Shown here piece by piece: positions 14,820 through 25,086 of a stretch of DNA of 64,000 nt. The translations under genes were made by a program, and so were the position numbers. How positions within the stretch are numbered: the first letter of the stretch is position 1; each line of letters starts with the position of its first letter. Origin of the DNA: Manihot esculenta (Eukaryota > Streptophyta > Magnoliopsida > Malpighiales > Euphorbiaceae); assembly GCF_001659605.2 (NCBI RefSeq), contig NC_035162.2, positions 11,489,248 through 11,553,247 on the forward strand. The letters run 5' to 3'. The notes beneath the pieces are model-generated. The model saw only the letters and a program-made list of their open reading frames with translations, ran no database searches and had not been told where the DNA came from.

Positions 14820-17089
14820 TGTAATACCCGGCTAGAATCCGGCACCGGAATTCCTATTATCTGGCGGAATCCGGGGTGTTGGGATTCTATCTAAGGGTAG
14901 GAGTTGTGTGTTATTAAGGGTTATGATGTGTTTAAATGTTTTAAGGTTAAAGGAAGTGAGTTTTGAGTTGAAATGACCTCAGGCAGTTGAGCCAAGTTCG
15001 GCCGCCGAAAGTAAGTTCGGCCGCCGAAAGTGTTTGGCTTCCGAAGGGAAGTTCGGCCCCCGAATGTTGCATGGTCTTGCATGTCATTGGGCAGCCGACG
15101 ATGAGTTGGCCAGCCAAGCTGAGTCATGGCTTTTGACAGATGTTGGCCTCAGATTCTTGCCATGAATTAGCCACGTCTTCTATGACTCATTTGCAAGTGT
15201 TTTGAGCAGCTCATGCAGGAGTTTGCTCATTCACCAAGTTTTGAAGGGTTTGAAACAAAAAGTGAGTTTGAGAGAGTTTGAGAGTGTGAGAAGTGGTGAT
15301 CCGTTTTCCCTTGTTCAGAGTGTTTAGCTTCTTGCTACAGGAGGTAAGTGATGCACTTGAACATGTGTATATGTTTCTGAGTTTATGGGGATAAAGGAAG
15401 GAGATGCATGCTTAGGGTATTAATGGTAGTTTTAAAGAATTATGCATGGTTACATGTTTATATGTATGTTTGTTTTGTTATTTGGGGTTATTAGCTAGTT
15501 TTGGACCCCTGTGATCATATACATGAGTATATGTATGTTGAGGAGGTGAAGTTTGCATGGTTTGAGAAGTTGAAGGAAAGAGGGAGATGGTTTGCCATTG
15601 AAACTGAGTTCTGGATGAACTCAGGTTCGGCAGCCGAAAGTTCATTCGGCCGCCGAACCTCTTGCATGGTGGCTTAGGCTGCCATAGCTTGCCCCCGCGA
15701 GTTGTGCATGTTCGGCTCTATTTGGGGGATTCGGCCGCCGAAGGTGCCGCCGAAGGTTAGAGACTTTCGTCTCTGGAGTACCTTGTGGCCTCCGAAACTT
15801 GCCCCCGAAAGGGTTCGGCCGCCGAACATAGAGATTCGGCCGCCGAAGATGCTTAAGTTTCGTCTCTGGAGAGGACATTCGGCCGCCGAACCTGCCGCCG
15901 AAAGTGTTCTGTCCAGCTTTCTTTTACATGTGATACATGGCTAGTAGAGTGAGTGTAAGGGGATTCTTGGGGAGTTTATTAGAGTTGGTCATAAGCTTGT
16001 TTGGTCCCTCATTTGAGTCCATCTGTATAGGTACAGACCAGAGGAACCAGAGAGAGCAGCAGTGAGTACTGCTCCAGAGATTCAGAACCTGCAAAGTCAG
16101 TCAGTTCAGTTAGCCAGAGGTGAGTGGAATTAAACTTATAACTTTTAATTGAACCACAAACTGCTTTTAGCATATCTCATGCATCATGTTTATGCCATAG
16201 GTTGTTACATTAGTATTCACGAATATGTTGCATTGCATTATATTTGATGATGTGAGTAAATGCTGAATGATCCAATAGTCACAGACAGGAAGACCAGGAG
16301 CCTTTGACTACGCCCTGGCACGTATAGCAAAGACCAGGAGCCTTTGACTACGCCCTGGCAGGTATATAGTAAAGTCCAGGAGCCTTTGACTACGCCCTGG
16401 CAATGGTAAGTTCACAGGTGTTATATACACATATACATATATGACAGGAAGACCAGGTGCTCGATTCTACGCCCTGGCACAGAGTTACTGGGACTATGTG
16501 GTGACAGGTTTACTCTTGATGTGGCTTGTCTGTGATATGGTGCATTCCATGAGATCATATTTTACTGAGATGTTTTACTGTTCTACTCACTGGGCTATAG
16601 AGCTCATCCCACTCCCTTAACCCCAGTTTTGCAGGTTCAGTATTCAGTGTACAGTGTACAGGATGGGACAGTCCAGCAGAGTACAGAAAAAAGTAAAGAG
16701 ATCTGTAATAGCTTAGAGTGGACATGTAATATTAACGAGATATAATAGTTGTAGCTTGACCTAGTGATGTTTGTGTTGTACATGATCTGTATATGTATAT
16801 ATGTTTTCCTGTATGTGAAAACCAGGCTTAACAGGTATGAGTTAACCCATCTAGAGCAAGCTCTAGTCAGGGATACAGAGTACAGAGTACATGAGTACAG
16901 AGTACAGAGATAGTGCATGCACAGGTTGAGCCTTGGTTCAGAAAAGAGTTTTATTTTCACATAAAATGTATGATCATGTATGAGGTTTACAGGTACACAG
17001 AGAGTATAGCAGGCTTGCTACGGGTTCTGGCGGCCTTAAGCCGACCTGAATCCTAGCGCCGGTGACGGTCCTTTTTTGGGGTCGTTACA
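14820..17089 (+). repeat. 5' LTR of the complete chromovirus
   Basis: It has termini TGTAATACCC and GTCGTTACA. Seven exact copies of TTCGGCCGCCGAA lie at 14997, 15016, 15645, 15730, 15814, 15835 and 15878. I see no clear TATA box, unlike its relatives. Splice-like sites: donor 15344, acceptor 16030, donor 16120, acceptor 16634. An array of CCAGG...CCCTGG units occupies 16291-16480. Confidence 0.95.
16291..16480 (+). repeat. Stem-loop tandem repeat in the LTR (about 40-bp units)
   Basis: Units starting AGACCAGGAGCC or AGTCCAGGAGCC lie at 16291, 16331 and 16373, with a fourth diverged unit at 16450. Each can pair CCAGG with the CCTGG at its end. The identical array in the 3' LTR is at 23755-23944. 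Confidence 0.9.
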
Positions 17090-17092
17090 GAT

Positions 17093-17104
17093 TGGTATCA
17101 GAGC
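17093..17104 (+). other. Primer-binding site of the complete chromovirus
   Basis: TGGTATCAGAGC begins 3 bases after the 5' LTR and matches the initiator Met tRNA type used by most plant Ty3 elements. Confidence 0.93.
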
Positions 17105-17310
17105 CCTAGGTTCACATGATCGGACCTATAGAGACAGTGTTGGGCTCAGACAGGTTAGAAGTGGTCAAGCACAATAGGGAAATCATGTCCACTAGGATAG
17201 GGTTTTGAGTCCTATCTGCTATGATATGCCATGAGTATTGCATGTGTATGAGTGATATGTGATGTTTATGTGCTAAGTGGTATGTTATATGTTGTGTTTC
17301 CAGAGTAAAG

Positions 17311-20300
17311 ATGCGAGGAACTCGTCGATCAGCTCGATTGACTGGAGTCCCACCAGAGAGTGAAAGACCAGCTGCTCGTCCTCCTGCATTGCCAAGGGCA
17401 AGGTCTCAGAGATCTAGCAGGGAAGGTATGTCAATAGACCCTAGAAGGTCTGTAGACGAGAGCAGAAGAGGAACAGTTAGGGGAGGAAGATCAGAGGAAA
17501 GGAGGGAGGCTATGGAGACTGATCCGTCTATGGATGAAGGTATGGGCGATTCCGAGGGAGGCGTTCAGGCCTCAGATTATGGTTATCCATCCTTGTTTCA
17601 GGAGCCAGAGTATCCGATGGAGGGTATGTCGGAATACTCTCGTTTTGACCCATATCCTACATACATGCCATATATGCCATATCCTCACTGCTATCCACCA
17701 TATCCTATGTATCCATCTTCCCCTACCCGCCCAAGTGCAGCACACCTAGAGCCAAATGAACCAGTACCACCACCAGAACCAGTAGTCCCTGTTGTTGACA
17801 GGCATGAACCTAGCTCATCTAGAGGTAAAGTTCAAATGACGGAGTACTTGAAATTGGATGCTCCGAAATACAATACGGGAGATGATCCATTTGATTACCT
17901 CAGAGCAGTTAGGATGATCACCAGTGAATTGGGAGCAGATGATAGGAGAGCCATTGAGATGGCAGGTTTCACAATAAAATGCAAGAAAGCCAGAGAATGG
18001 TTTAAGAATTATGTGGAGCCTAGAATGGACAGTATGTCATGGGGAGAGTTCGCCAATGAGTTTGCAGGGTGGGCTTTTCCTGATAGTTCGAGGGAGATGA
18101 AAGTAATTGAATTTGAACAGTTGCGACAGACAGATGAGATGAGTGTTGATGAATTTACAGATAAGTTCCTGGATCTGCTTCAGTACGTGGGTCAAGCCTA
18201 TGATACTGATCAGAAGAAAGCAAGGAGATATACCATGAGACTTCATCCCAGGTATTCTTCTTTGATCCTTCCAGCTGAGAAGGAGAGTTTTCACTCTATT
18301 ATAGATGCAGCCAGGAAGATGGAAGCTAGTGCCAATATTCAGAAACAGTCAAGGGCACAAGCTTCGGGTTCTAAAGCCCCCAGTTCAGGTTCTACAGGCA
18401 ATAAAAGATGGGAGAGAGCGAGAGGAACAAGGAAAGGGTTCTGGAGTAAAGTCAAGTCAGGTCTGGGAATAGGTAGTGGCTCAAGCTCTGGCACAGCTCC
18501 AGTCTGCAGACGATGCGGAAAACCACATGGCGGAGTTTGTCGGTTGGGATCTACAGTTTGTTTTCGATGTGGACAGGAAGGGCATATTGCTCGGGATTGT
18601 CCGCAGATGACTTTTGCACCATCCCAGCAGATGAGTTCAGGCAGTGTGGTACAGCCAGTTGTACGGCCAGTAGCTTCAGTCATGCCTCAGAGTAGTGGCA
18701 GAGGTAGAGGGAGAGGGGTAGCCTCTACTTCAGCAGCAGGTTCCCGAGGTGGAAATCCGGTAGCCCCAGCACGGATTTTCACAGTGACACAGGAGGAGGC
18801 TAACACGTCGAACACAGTGGTGTCAGGTAATCTCATCATTGGGTGTTCAGATGTGTATGCTTTGATGGACCCCGGTGCTTCTCATTCCTTTATTGCTTCG
18901 AGAGCCATAGAGCGGTTGGGTTTGATCAGATCTGAGTTAGAGTATCCTCTCTGGGTCAGTGGACCTAGATGTGACCCATCAGTGGCAGTGTCAGTCTGTC
19001 GTTTCAGTCCAGTGTTTATAGAGGGTAGATGCCTTCCAGCTGACCTTGTGGTTCTAGACTTGACAGATTTTGATGTCATTCTAGGGATGGATTGGCTATC
19101 TGCATATAGTGCTACGTTGGACTGTCGAGAAAAGCTAGTGAGTCTCAGAGACCAGGATGGGTCAGAGTATGTCTTCAGAGGAGACAGGAGAGGTACACCC
19201 AGAGGTATGATTTCAGCCCTTCAGGCTCGTCGTTTGCTTAGGAGGGGTTGTCAGGGGTTTCTAGCTCATGTGAGAGAGCTAGATAGTCAGGTTAGGGAAC
19301 CAGCCACAGTACCAGTAGTCCGAGAGTTTCTCGATGTGTTCCCAGACGATTTACTAGGACTACCACCTGATAGGGAGATAGGGTTTGACATTGAATTATT
19401 GCCAGGTACCAGACCTATCTCTATACCTCCCTACAGGATGGCGCCAGCTGAGTTAACAGAGTTGAAAGAACAGTTGCAGGACTTGGTAGATAAGGGTTTC
19501 ATCCGCCCTAGTACCTCACCTTGGGGTGCTCCAGTGCTCTTTGTCAGAAAGAAGGATGGATCCCTCAGACTTTGTATCGACTACAGACAGTTGAACAAGG
19601 TCACTATCAAGAATAGGTATCCTTTACCTCGGATTGATGATCTATTTGACCAGCTAGCTGGAGCAGGTTGTTTCTCGAAAATAGATCTGAGATCTGGGTA
19701 TCATCAGTTGAGAGTCAGAGAGGCAGATGTGCCTAAGACAGCTTTTCGGACCAGATATGGGCATTATGAGTTCTTAGTGATGCCGTTCGGGTTGACTAAC
19801 GCCCCTGCAGCATTCATGGATCTCATGAACAGAGTATTTAGTGAGTTTCTGGATCACTTTGTCATTGTGTTTATCGATGATATCTTAGTGTATTCCAGAG
19901 ATGCAGAGGAGCATGCCCAGCATCTGAGGATTGTTTTGCAGACACTGAGAGAGCATGGTTTGTATGCCAAGTTCTCGAAGTGTGAGTTTTGGTTGGGGAG
20001 CATTTCCTTCTTGGGACATGTAGTATCAGCAGAGGGTATTGAGGTAGATCCCAAGAAGATAGAGGCTGTAGCTAACTGGCCCAGACCTACGACAGTAACT
20101 GAGATTAAAAGCTTTCTGGGACTGGCAGGTTACTACAGGAGGTTCGTTCAGAACTTCTCAAAGATAGCAGCTCCTATGACCAAATTGACTCAGAAGAACC
20201 AGAAGTTTATCTGGTCAGACCAGTGTGAAGAGAGCTTTGAGGAGCTCAAGAGGAGATTGACCACAGCACCAGTGTTAGCTCTGCCTGTGAGTAATGAGGA

Positions 20301-22209
20301 CTTCACAGTATTCTGTGATGCATCTCGAGTGGGATTGGGTTGTGTATTGATGCAGAATGATAGAGTAATAGCTTATGCTTCTAGACAGTTGAAGAAGCAC
20401 GAGTTGAATTACCCTACCCATGACCTAGAAATGGCAGCAGTTATCTTTGCACTTAAGATATGGCGGCATTACCTCTATGGGGTTAAATGCGAGATCTTCA
20501 CTGATCACAAGAGTTTACAGTACATCATAAGTCAAAGAGAGCTGAATTTGAGGCAGCGAAGATGGGTTGAATTGCTCAGTGATTATGATTGTAAGATCCA
20601 GTATCATCCGGGTAAGGCGAATGTTGTCGCAGACGCCCTAAGCCGGAAGTCACTAGGCAGTTTATCCCATATAGCAGCAGAGCGGAGACCGGTTGTAATG
20701 GAACTTTATAAGCTCTTTGACGAGGGATTACAGTTAGAGTTGTCTGGTACAGGTGCGTTGATAGCACAGATGAGAGTGACACCTGTGTTTCTGGAGCAGA
20801 TAGCTCAGAGACAGCATGAGGACCCTGAGTTGATGAAAATTGCCAGGACTGTTCAGTCAGGCAACAATGCAGAGTTCAAATTTGATAGTAAAGGGATCCT
20901 TCGCTATGGAAGTCGACTTTGTGTACCAGATAGGGGCAGTGTGAAGGAAGACATTATGAGGGAAGCTCATAATGCGAGGTATAGTGTTCACCCAGGAGCT
21001 ACCAAGATGTATCAGGATCTGAAAAGGATCTATTGGTGGCCAGCCATGAAGAAAGAAGTGGCGCAGTTCGTGACAGCCTGTGAGGTTTGTCAGAGGGTGA
21101 AATTAGAACATCAGAAACCAGCCGGAATGCTGAACCCATTACCGATTCCAGAGTGGAAATGGGAGAACATAGCCATGGATTTTGTAGTGGGTTTACCAGT
21201 AGCGTCCAAGATAGACTCGATATGGGTGATTGTGGACAGACTCACGAAATCTGCTCATTTTCTTCCAGTACGGAGTAACTATTCTGTGGATAAGTTAGCA
21301 CAGGTCTATCTGGATGAGATAGTGAAATTACATGGAGTTCCAGTGTCTATAGTTTCAGACAGAGGACCTCAGTTTACCTCCCGTTTTTGGCGGAGTCTGC
21401 AAAGTGCGATGGGCACGAGGTTGGATTTTAGTACTGCTTTCCACCCACAGACTGATGGACAGTCAGAAAGGACCATCCAGACCATAGAGGATATGCTTCG
21501 CCTATGTGTGTTAGACTTTGGCGGTTCTTGGAGGCAGCATCTACCTTTGGTGGAGTTTGCCTACAATAACAGTCATCATGCTAGCATTGGGATGGCTCCT
21601 TATGAAGCTTTGTATGGGAGGAAGTGCAGATCCCCTGTTTGCTGGGAAGAGGTAGGAGAGAAAGCTCTTGCAGGGCCAGAGTTAGTAGACATTACCAGTA
21701 GAATGGTGCCCATGATCAGAGAGAGAATCAGAACAGCTCAGAGTAGACAGAAAAGTTATGCAGACATTCGCAGGAAGCAGTTAGAATTTCAAGAGGGTAA
21801 TTGGGTATTGCTGAAAGTGTCTCCAATGAAAGGAGTGGTTCGTTTTGGGAAGAAGGGTAAATTAGCTCCACGGTACATTGGACCCTTTGAGGTGTTGCAG
21901 AGGATCGGAAATGTGTCGTATAAGCTGGATTTACCTGTTTCTATGGAGAGGATTCACCCGGTATTTCATGTTTCTATGCTACGACAGTTTGTGTCAGATC
22001 CGAATCAGGTTCTGAGTGAGCCTGAGGTGGAGATTCACACAGATCTCACCTATATAGAGCAGCCAGTGCGGATTCTGGACACGCAGATCAGACAGCTAAG
22101 GAACAAGGAAATTCCGATGGTGACAGTTCTATGGAACCACCATAACCTAGAAGAGTGCACATGGGAGACGCGGGAGTCTATGCTCCAGCAATATCCATAT
22201 TTGTTTTAA
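17311..22209 (+). CDS. Gag-Pol polyprotein of a Tekay/Del-type chromovirus
   Basis: This single 1632-residue frame encodes all retrotransposition functions. Gag capsid-like region: about 175-340 (WFKNYVEPR at about 230). Zinc knuckle: [14 protein letters not shown] at about 417, preceded by a half-knuckle [12 protein letters not shown] at about 398. Aspartic protease: [11 protein letters not shown], with Asp520. Reverse transcriptase: FIDD box at 854-857. RNase H: FCDAS with Asp1003. Integrase: zinc-binding His at about 1227, then catalytic Asp1290, Asp1350 and Glu1386 (a DD-35-E spacing). A chromodomain-like C-terminus with [15 protein letters not shown] lies at about 1600-1625. The start [15 protein letters not shown] is conserved in the minus-strand relative. 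The protease box reads D-P-G rather than D-S/T-G, which the relative shares. No stops or frameshifts are present, so the protein could be functional. A donor-like AAGGTGAGT overlaps the stop codon. Confidence 0.95.
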   Translation: MRGTRRSARLTGVPPESERPAARPPALPRARSQRSSREGMSIDPRRSVDESRRGTVRGGRSEERREAMETDPSMDEGMGDSEGGVQASDYGYPSLFQEPEYPMEGMSEYSRFDPYPTYMPYMPYPHCYPPYPMYPSSPTRPSAAHLEPNEPVPPPEPVVPVVDRHEPSSSRGKVQMTEYLKLDAPKYNTGDDPFDYLRAVRMITSELGADDRRAIEMAGFTIKCKKAREWFKNYVEPRMDSMSWGEFANEFAGWAFPDSSREMKVIEFEQLRQTDEMSVDEFTDKFLDLLQYVGQAYDTDQKKARRYTMRLHPRYSSLILPAEKESFHSIIDAARKMEASANIQKQSRAQASGSKAPSSGSTGNKRWERARGTRKGFWSKVKSGLGIGSGSSSGTAPVCRRCGKPHGGVCRLGSTVCFRCGQEGHIARDCPQMTFAPSQQMSSGSVVQPVVRPVASVMPQSSGRGRGRGVASTSAAGSRGGNPVAPARIFTVTQEEANTSNTVVSGNLIIGCSDVYALMDPGASHSFIASRAIERLGLIRSELEYPLWVSGPRCDPSVAVSVCRFSPVFIEGRCLPADLVVLDLTDFDVILGMDWLSAYSATLDCREKLVSLRDQDGSEYVFRGDRRGTPRGMISALQARRLLRRGCQGFLAHVRELDSQVREPATVPVVREFLDVFPDDLLGLPPDREIGFDIELLPGTRPISIPPYRMAPAELTELKEQLQDLVDKGFIRPSTSPWGAPVLFVRKKDGSLRLCIDYRQLNKVTIKNRYPLPRIDDLFDQLAGAGCFSKIDLRSGYHQLRVREADVPKTAFRTRYGHYEFLVMPFGLTNAPAAFMDLMNRVFSEFLDHFVIVFIDDILVYSRDAEEHAQHLRIVLQTLREHGLYAKFSKCEFWLGSISFLGHVVSAEGIEVDPKKIEAVANWPRPTTVTEIKSFLGLAGYYRRFVQNFSKIAAPMTKLTQKNQKFIWSDQCEESFEELKRRLTTAPVLALPVSNEDFTVFCDASRVGLGCVLMQNDRVIAYASRQLKKHELNYPTHDLEMAAVIFALKIWRHYLYGVKCEIFTDHKSLQYIISQRELNLRQRRWVELLSDYDCKIQYHPGKANVVADALSRKSLGSLSHIAAERRPVVMELYKLFDEGLQLELSGTGALIAQMRVTPVFLEQIAQRQHEDPELMKIARTVQSGNNAEFKFDSKGILRYGSRLCVPDRGSVKEDIMREAHNARYSVHPGATKMYQDLKRIYWWPAMKKEVAQFVTACEVCQRVKLEHQKPAGMLNPLPIPEWKWENIAMDFVVGLPVASKIDSIWVIVDRLTKSAHFLPVRSNYSVDKLAQVYLDEIVKLHGVPVSIVSDRGPQFTSRFWRSLQSAMGTRLDFSTAFHPQTDGQSERTIQTIEDMLRLCVLDFGGSWRQHLPLVEFAYNNSHHASIGMAPYEALYGRKCRSPVCWEEVGEKALAGPELVDITSRMVPMIRERIRTAQSRQKSYADIRRKQLEFQEGNWVLLKVSPMKGVVRFGKKGKLAPRYIGPFEVLQRIGNVSYKLDLPVSMERIHPVFHVSMLRQFVSDPNQVLSEPEVEIHTDLTYIEQPVRILDTQIRQLRNKEIPMVTVLWNHHNLEECTWETRESMLQQYPYLF

Positions 22210-22270
22210 GGTGAGTTTCCTCCTTGTGTTTTGTTTTGTGTTTTAGGAACATCCGAGGACGAATGTTCTT

Positions 22271-22283
22271 AAGGAGGGGAGAA
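22271..22283 (+). other. Polypurine tract of the complete chromovirus
   Basis: AAGGAGGGGAGAA lies immediately before the 3' LTR and is the expected plus-strand primer. It is preceded by an imperfect inverted repeat (GAACATCC 22247-22254 with GAATGTTC 22261-22268). Confidence 0.9.
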
Positions 22284-24553
22284 TGTAATACCCGGCTAGA
22301 ATCCGGCACCGGAATTCCTATTATCTGGCGGAATCCGGGGTGTTGGGATTCTATCTAAGGGTAGGAGTTGTGTGTTATTAAGGGTTATGATGTGTTTAAA
22401 TGTTTTAAGGTTAAGGGAAGTGAGTTTTGAGTTGAAATGACCTCAGGCAGTTGAGCCAAGTTCGGCCGCCGAAAGTAAGTTCGGCCGCCGAAAGTGTTTG
22501 GCTTCCGAAGGGAAGTTCGGCCCCCGAATGTTGCATGGTCTTGCATGTCATTGGGCAGCCGACGATGAGTTGGCCAGCCAAGCTGAGTCATGGCTTTTGA
22601 CAGATGTTGGCCTCAGATTCTTGCCATGAATTAGCCACGTCTTCTATGACTCATTTGCAAGTGTTTTGAGCAGCTCATGCAGGAGTTTGCTCATTCACCA
22701 AGTTTTGAAGGGTTTGAAACAAAAAGTGAGTTTGAGAGAGTTTGAGAGTGTGAGAAGTGGTGATCCGTTTTCCCTTGTTCAGAGTGTTTAGCTTCTTGCT
22801 ACAGGAGGTAAGTGATGCACTTGAACATGTGTATATGTTTCTGAGTTTATGGGGATAAAGGAAGGAGATGCATGCTTAGGGTATTAATGGTAGTTTTAAA
22901 GAATTATGCATGGTTACATGTTTATATGTATGTTTGTTTTGTTATTTGGGGTTATTAGCTAGTTTTGGACCCCTGTGATCATATACATGAGTATATGTAT
23001 GTTGAGGAGGTGAAGTTTGCATGGTTTGAGAAGTTGAAGGAAAGAGGGAGATGGTTTGCCATTGAAACTGAGTTCTGGATGAACTCAGGTTCGGCAGCCG
23101 AAAGTTCATTCGGCCGCCGAACCTCTTGCATGGTGGCTTAGGCTGCCATAGCTTGCCCCCGCGAGTTGTGCATGTTCGGCTCTGTTTGGGGGATTCGGCC
23201 GCCGAAGGTGCCGCCGAAGGTTAGAGACTTTCGTCTCTGGAGTACCTTGTGGCCTCCGAAACTTGCCCCCGAAAGGGTTCGGCCGCCGAACATAGAGATT
23301 CGGCCGCCGAAGATGCTTAAGTTTCGTCTCTGGAGAGGACATTCGGCCGCCGAACCTGCCGCCGAAAGTGTTCTGTCCAGCTTTCTTTTACATGTGATAC
23401 ATGGCTAGTAGAGTGAGTGTAAGGGGATTCTTGGGGAGTTTATTAGAGTTGGTCATAAGCTTGTTTGGTCCCTCATTTGAGTCCATCTGTATAGGTACAG
23501 ACCAGAGGAACCAGAGAGAGCAGCAGTGAGTACTGCTCCAGAGATTCAGAACCTGCAAAGTCAGTCAGTTCAGTTAGCCAGAGGTGAGTGGAATTAAACT
23601 TATAACTTTTAATTGAACCACAAACTGCTTTTAGCATATCTCATGCATCATGTTTATGCCATAGGTTGTTACATTAGTATTCACGAATATGTTGCATTGC
23701 ATTATATTTGATGATGTGAGTAAATGCTGAATGATCCAATAGTCACAGACAGGAAGACCAGGAGCCTTTGACTACGCCCTGGCACGTATAGCAAAGACCA
23801 GGAGCCTTTGACTACGCCCTGGCAGGTATATAGTAAAGTCCAGGAGCCTTTGACTACGCCCTGGCAATGGTAAGTTCACAGGTGTTATATACACATATAC
23901 ATATATGACAGGAAGACCAGGTGCTCGATTCTACGCCCTGGCACAGAGTTACTGGGACTATGTGGTGACAGGTTTACTCTTGATGTGGCTTGTCTGTGAT
24001 ATGGTGCATTCCATGAGATCATATTTTACTGAGATGTTTTACTGTTCTACTCACTGGGCTATAGAGCTCATCCCACTCCCTTAACCCCAGTTTTGCAGGT
24101 TCAGTATTCAGTGTACAGTGTACAGGATGGGACAGTCCAGCAGAGTACAGAAAAAAGTAAAGAGATCTGTAATAGCTTAGAGTGGACATGTAATATTAAC
24201 GAGATATAATAGTTGTAGCTTGACCTAGTGATGTTTGTGTTGTACATGATCTGTATATGTATATATGTTTTCCTGTATGTGAAAACCAGGCTTAACAGGT
24301 ATGAGTTAACCCATCTAGAGCAAGCTCTAGTCAGGGATACAGAGTACAGAGTACATGAGTACAGAGTACAGAGATAGTGCATGCACAGGTTGAGCCTTGG
24401 TTCAGAAAAGAGTTTTATTTTCACATAAAATGTATGATCATGTATGAGGTTTACAGGTACACAGAGAGTATAGCAGGCTTGCTACGGGTTCTGGCGGCCT
24501 TAAGCCGACCTGAATCCTAGCGCCGGTGACGGTCCTTTTTTGGGGTCGTTACA
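22284..24553 (+). repeat. 3' LTR of the complete chromovirus
   Basis: It has the same length as the 5' LTR, 2270 bp, with two substitutions seen. It carries the same seven palindromes, each offset by 7464 bp, the same stem-loop array and the same splice-like sites. The element ends at 24553 and is followed by CATTG. Confidence 0.95.
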
Positions 24554-24558
24554 CATTG

Positions 24559-25086
24559 GAGGCAAATTTCGCCTGGTTCTGGTTGGCCAGCGGTAACATA
24601 CAGTGAGGTTTATTACTGCTGCAATTGTTGCCGAGATACCAGAGGTTGGTATTCCTGCTTCAGTAAGGGTCAGCTTGCCTTTGTGAGGTTATTTCCAGCT
24701 GATTCTGGGCAAGAGTTTGCCAGAATTATTGGGGCGCTGGTTTGGCAGGAAGTGAGGTTGTTCTGCCAGTTTCTGGGCAAGTTGCTGAGCAGTTTCGGCA
24801 AGGGTGATTTTTGGCTGCAGAAGAACAGTCCAGCGAGGTTAGCCTGTCCAGAATTGTGAGGGTGATTTCTGGGCATTGGTGGCAGATTTTCAGGGGAGGA
24901 AAATCTGTGTGCTGGAGTAACCAGTGAGGTTCAAAACTGCCTACAGGGGTAGTGCAGTGAGGTTTTTCTGTGAGAAGCCAAAAGCAGCAGAATTTTACCC
25001 GCAACCAAGTAAAGAGGAGTACTTGGTTCCCCCACCCTTTTTGGAAGAAAGGAGGTTTTCATCGAAGGAAGCAAATTTTGCCAAAA
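24559..25086 (+). other. Untranslated leader of the Gag-only element with recurring GTGAGGTT
   Basis: This continues the internal region interrupted at 14819. Before the first good Met codon of the Gag-like frame (25087) there are six copies of G(T/C)GAGGTT at 24603, 24683, 24752, 24833, 24924 and 24957. They are embedded in loosely repeated CCAG/TTCTGGGCAAG sequence. The same kind of motif recurs in the LTR. A packaging or dimerisation role is possible but is only inference. Confidence 0.6.

Larger units (their letters stand above)
15344..17303 (+). other. Putative multiply spliced leader of the chromovirus
   Basis: Candidate intron 1 is 15344-16030 (AG|GTAAGTG ... CTGTATAG|G). A candidate 89-nt exon is 16031-16119. 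Candidate intron 2 is 16120-16634 (GAG|GTGAGT ... TTTTGCAG|GT). A third donor-like GTAAAG is at 16693, and a strong acceptor TGTGTTTCCAG ends at 17303, seven bases before the gag ATG. Equivalent sites occur at matching places in the other three Tekay-type LTRs and, for the gag acceptor, in the minus-strand element. This is inference from consensus and conservation; no transcript was seen. Confidence 0.45.
14820..24553 (+). mobile_element. Complete Tekay/Del-type Ty3 chromovirus (young)
   Basis: The LTRs are 14820-17089 and 22284-24553, both 2270 bp, flanked by the target duplication CATTG (14815-14819 and 24554-24558). The primer-binding site is at 17093-17104, an uninterrupted gag-pol frame at 17311-22209, and a polypurine tract AAGGAGGGGAGAA at 22271-22283. 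Scanning the two LTRs I find only two differences (A14951/G22415 and A15720/G23184), so the insertion is very recent. All parts needed for an autonomous element are present. Clade assignment rests on long LTRs, gag-pol in one frame and a C-terminal chromodomain. Confidence 0.95.

Noticed and set aside
16291..16480. CRISPR-like direct repeats
   Set aside because: Only three to four units with very short, unlike spacers, inside an LTR of a plant retrotransposon; no cas genes. They are better read as stem-loop repeats.
22211..22246. A mini-intron between the donor at the gag-pol stop and the TTTTAG at 22246
   Set aside because: At 36 nt it is below the usual minimum plant intron length; if the donor is used, a more distant acceptor is likelier.
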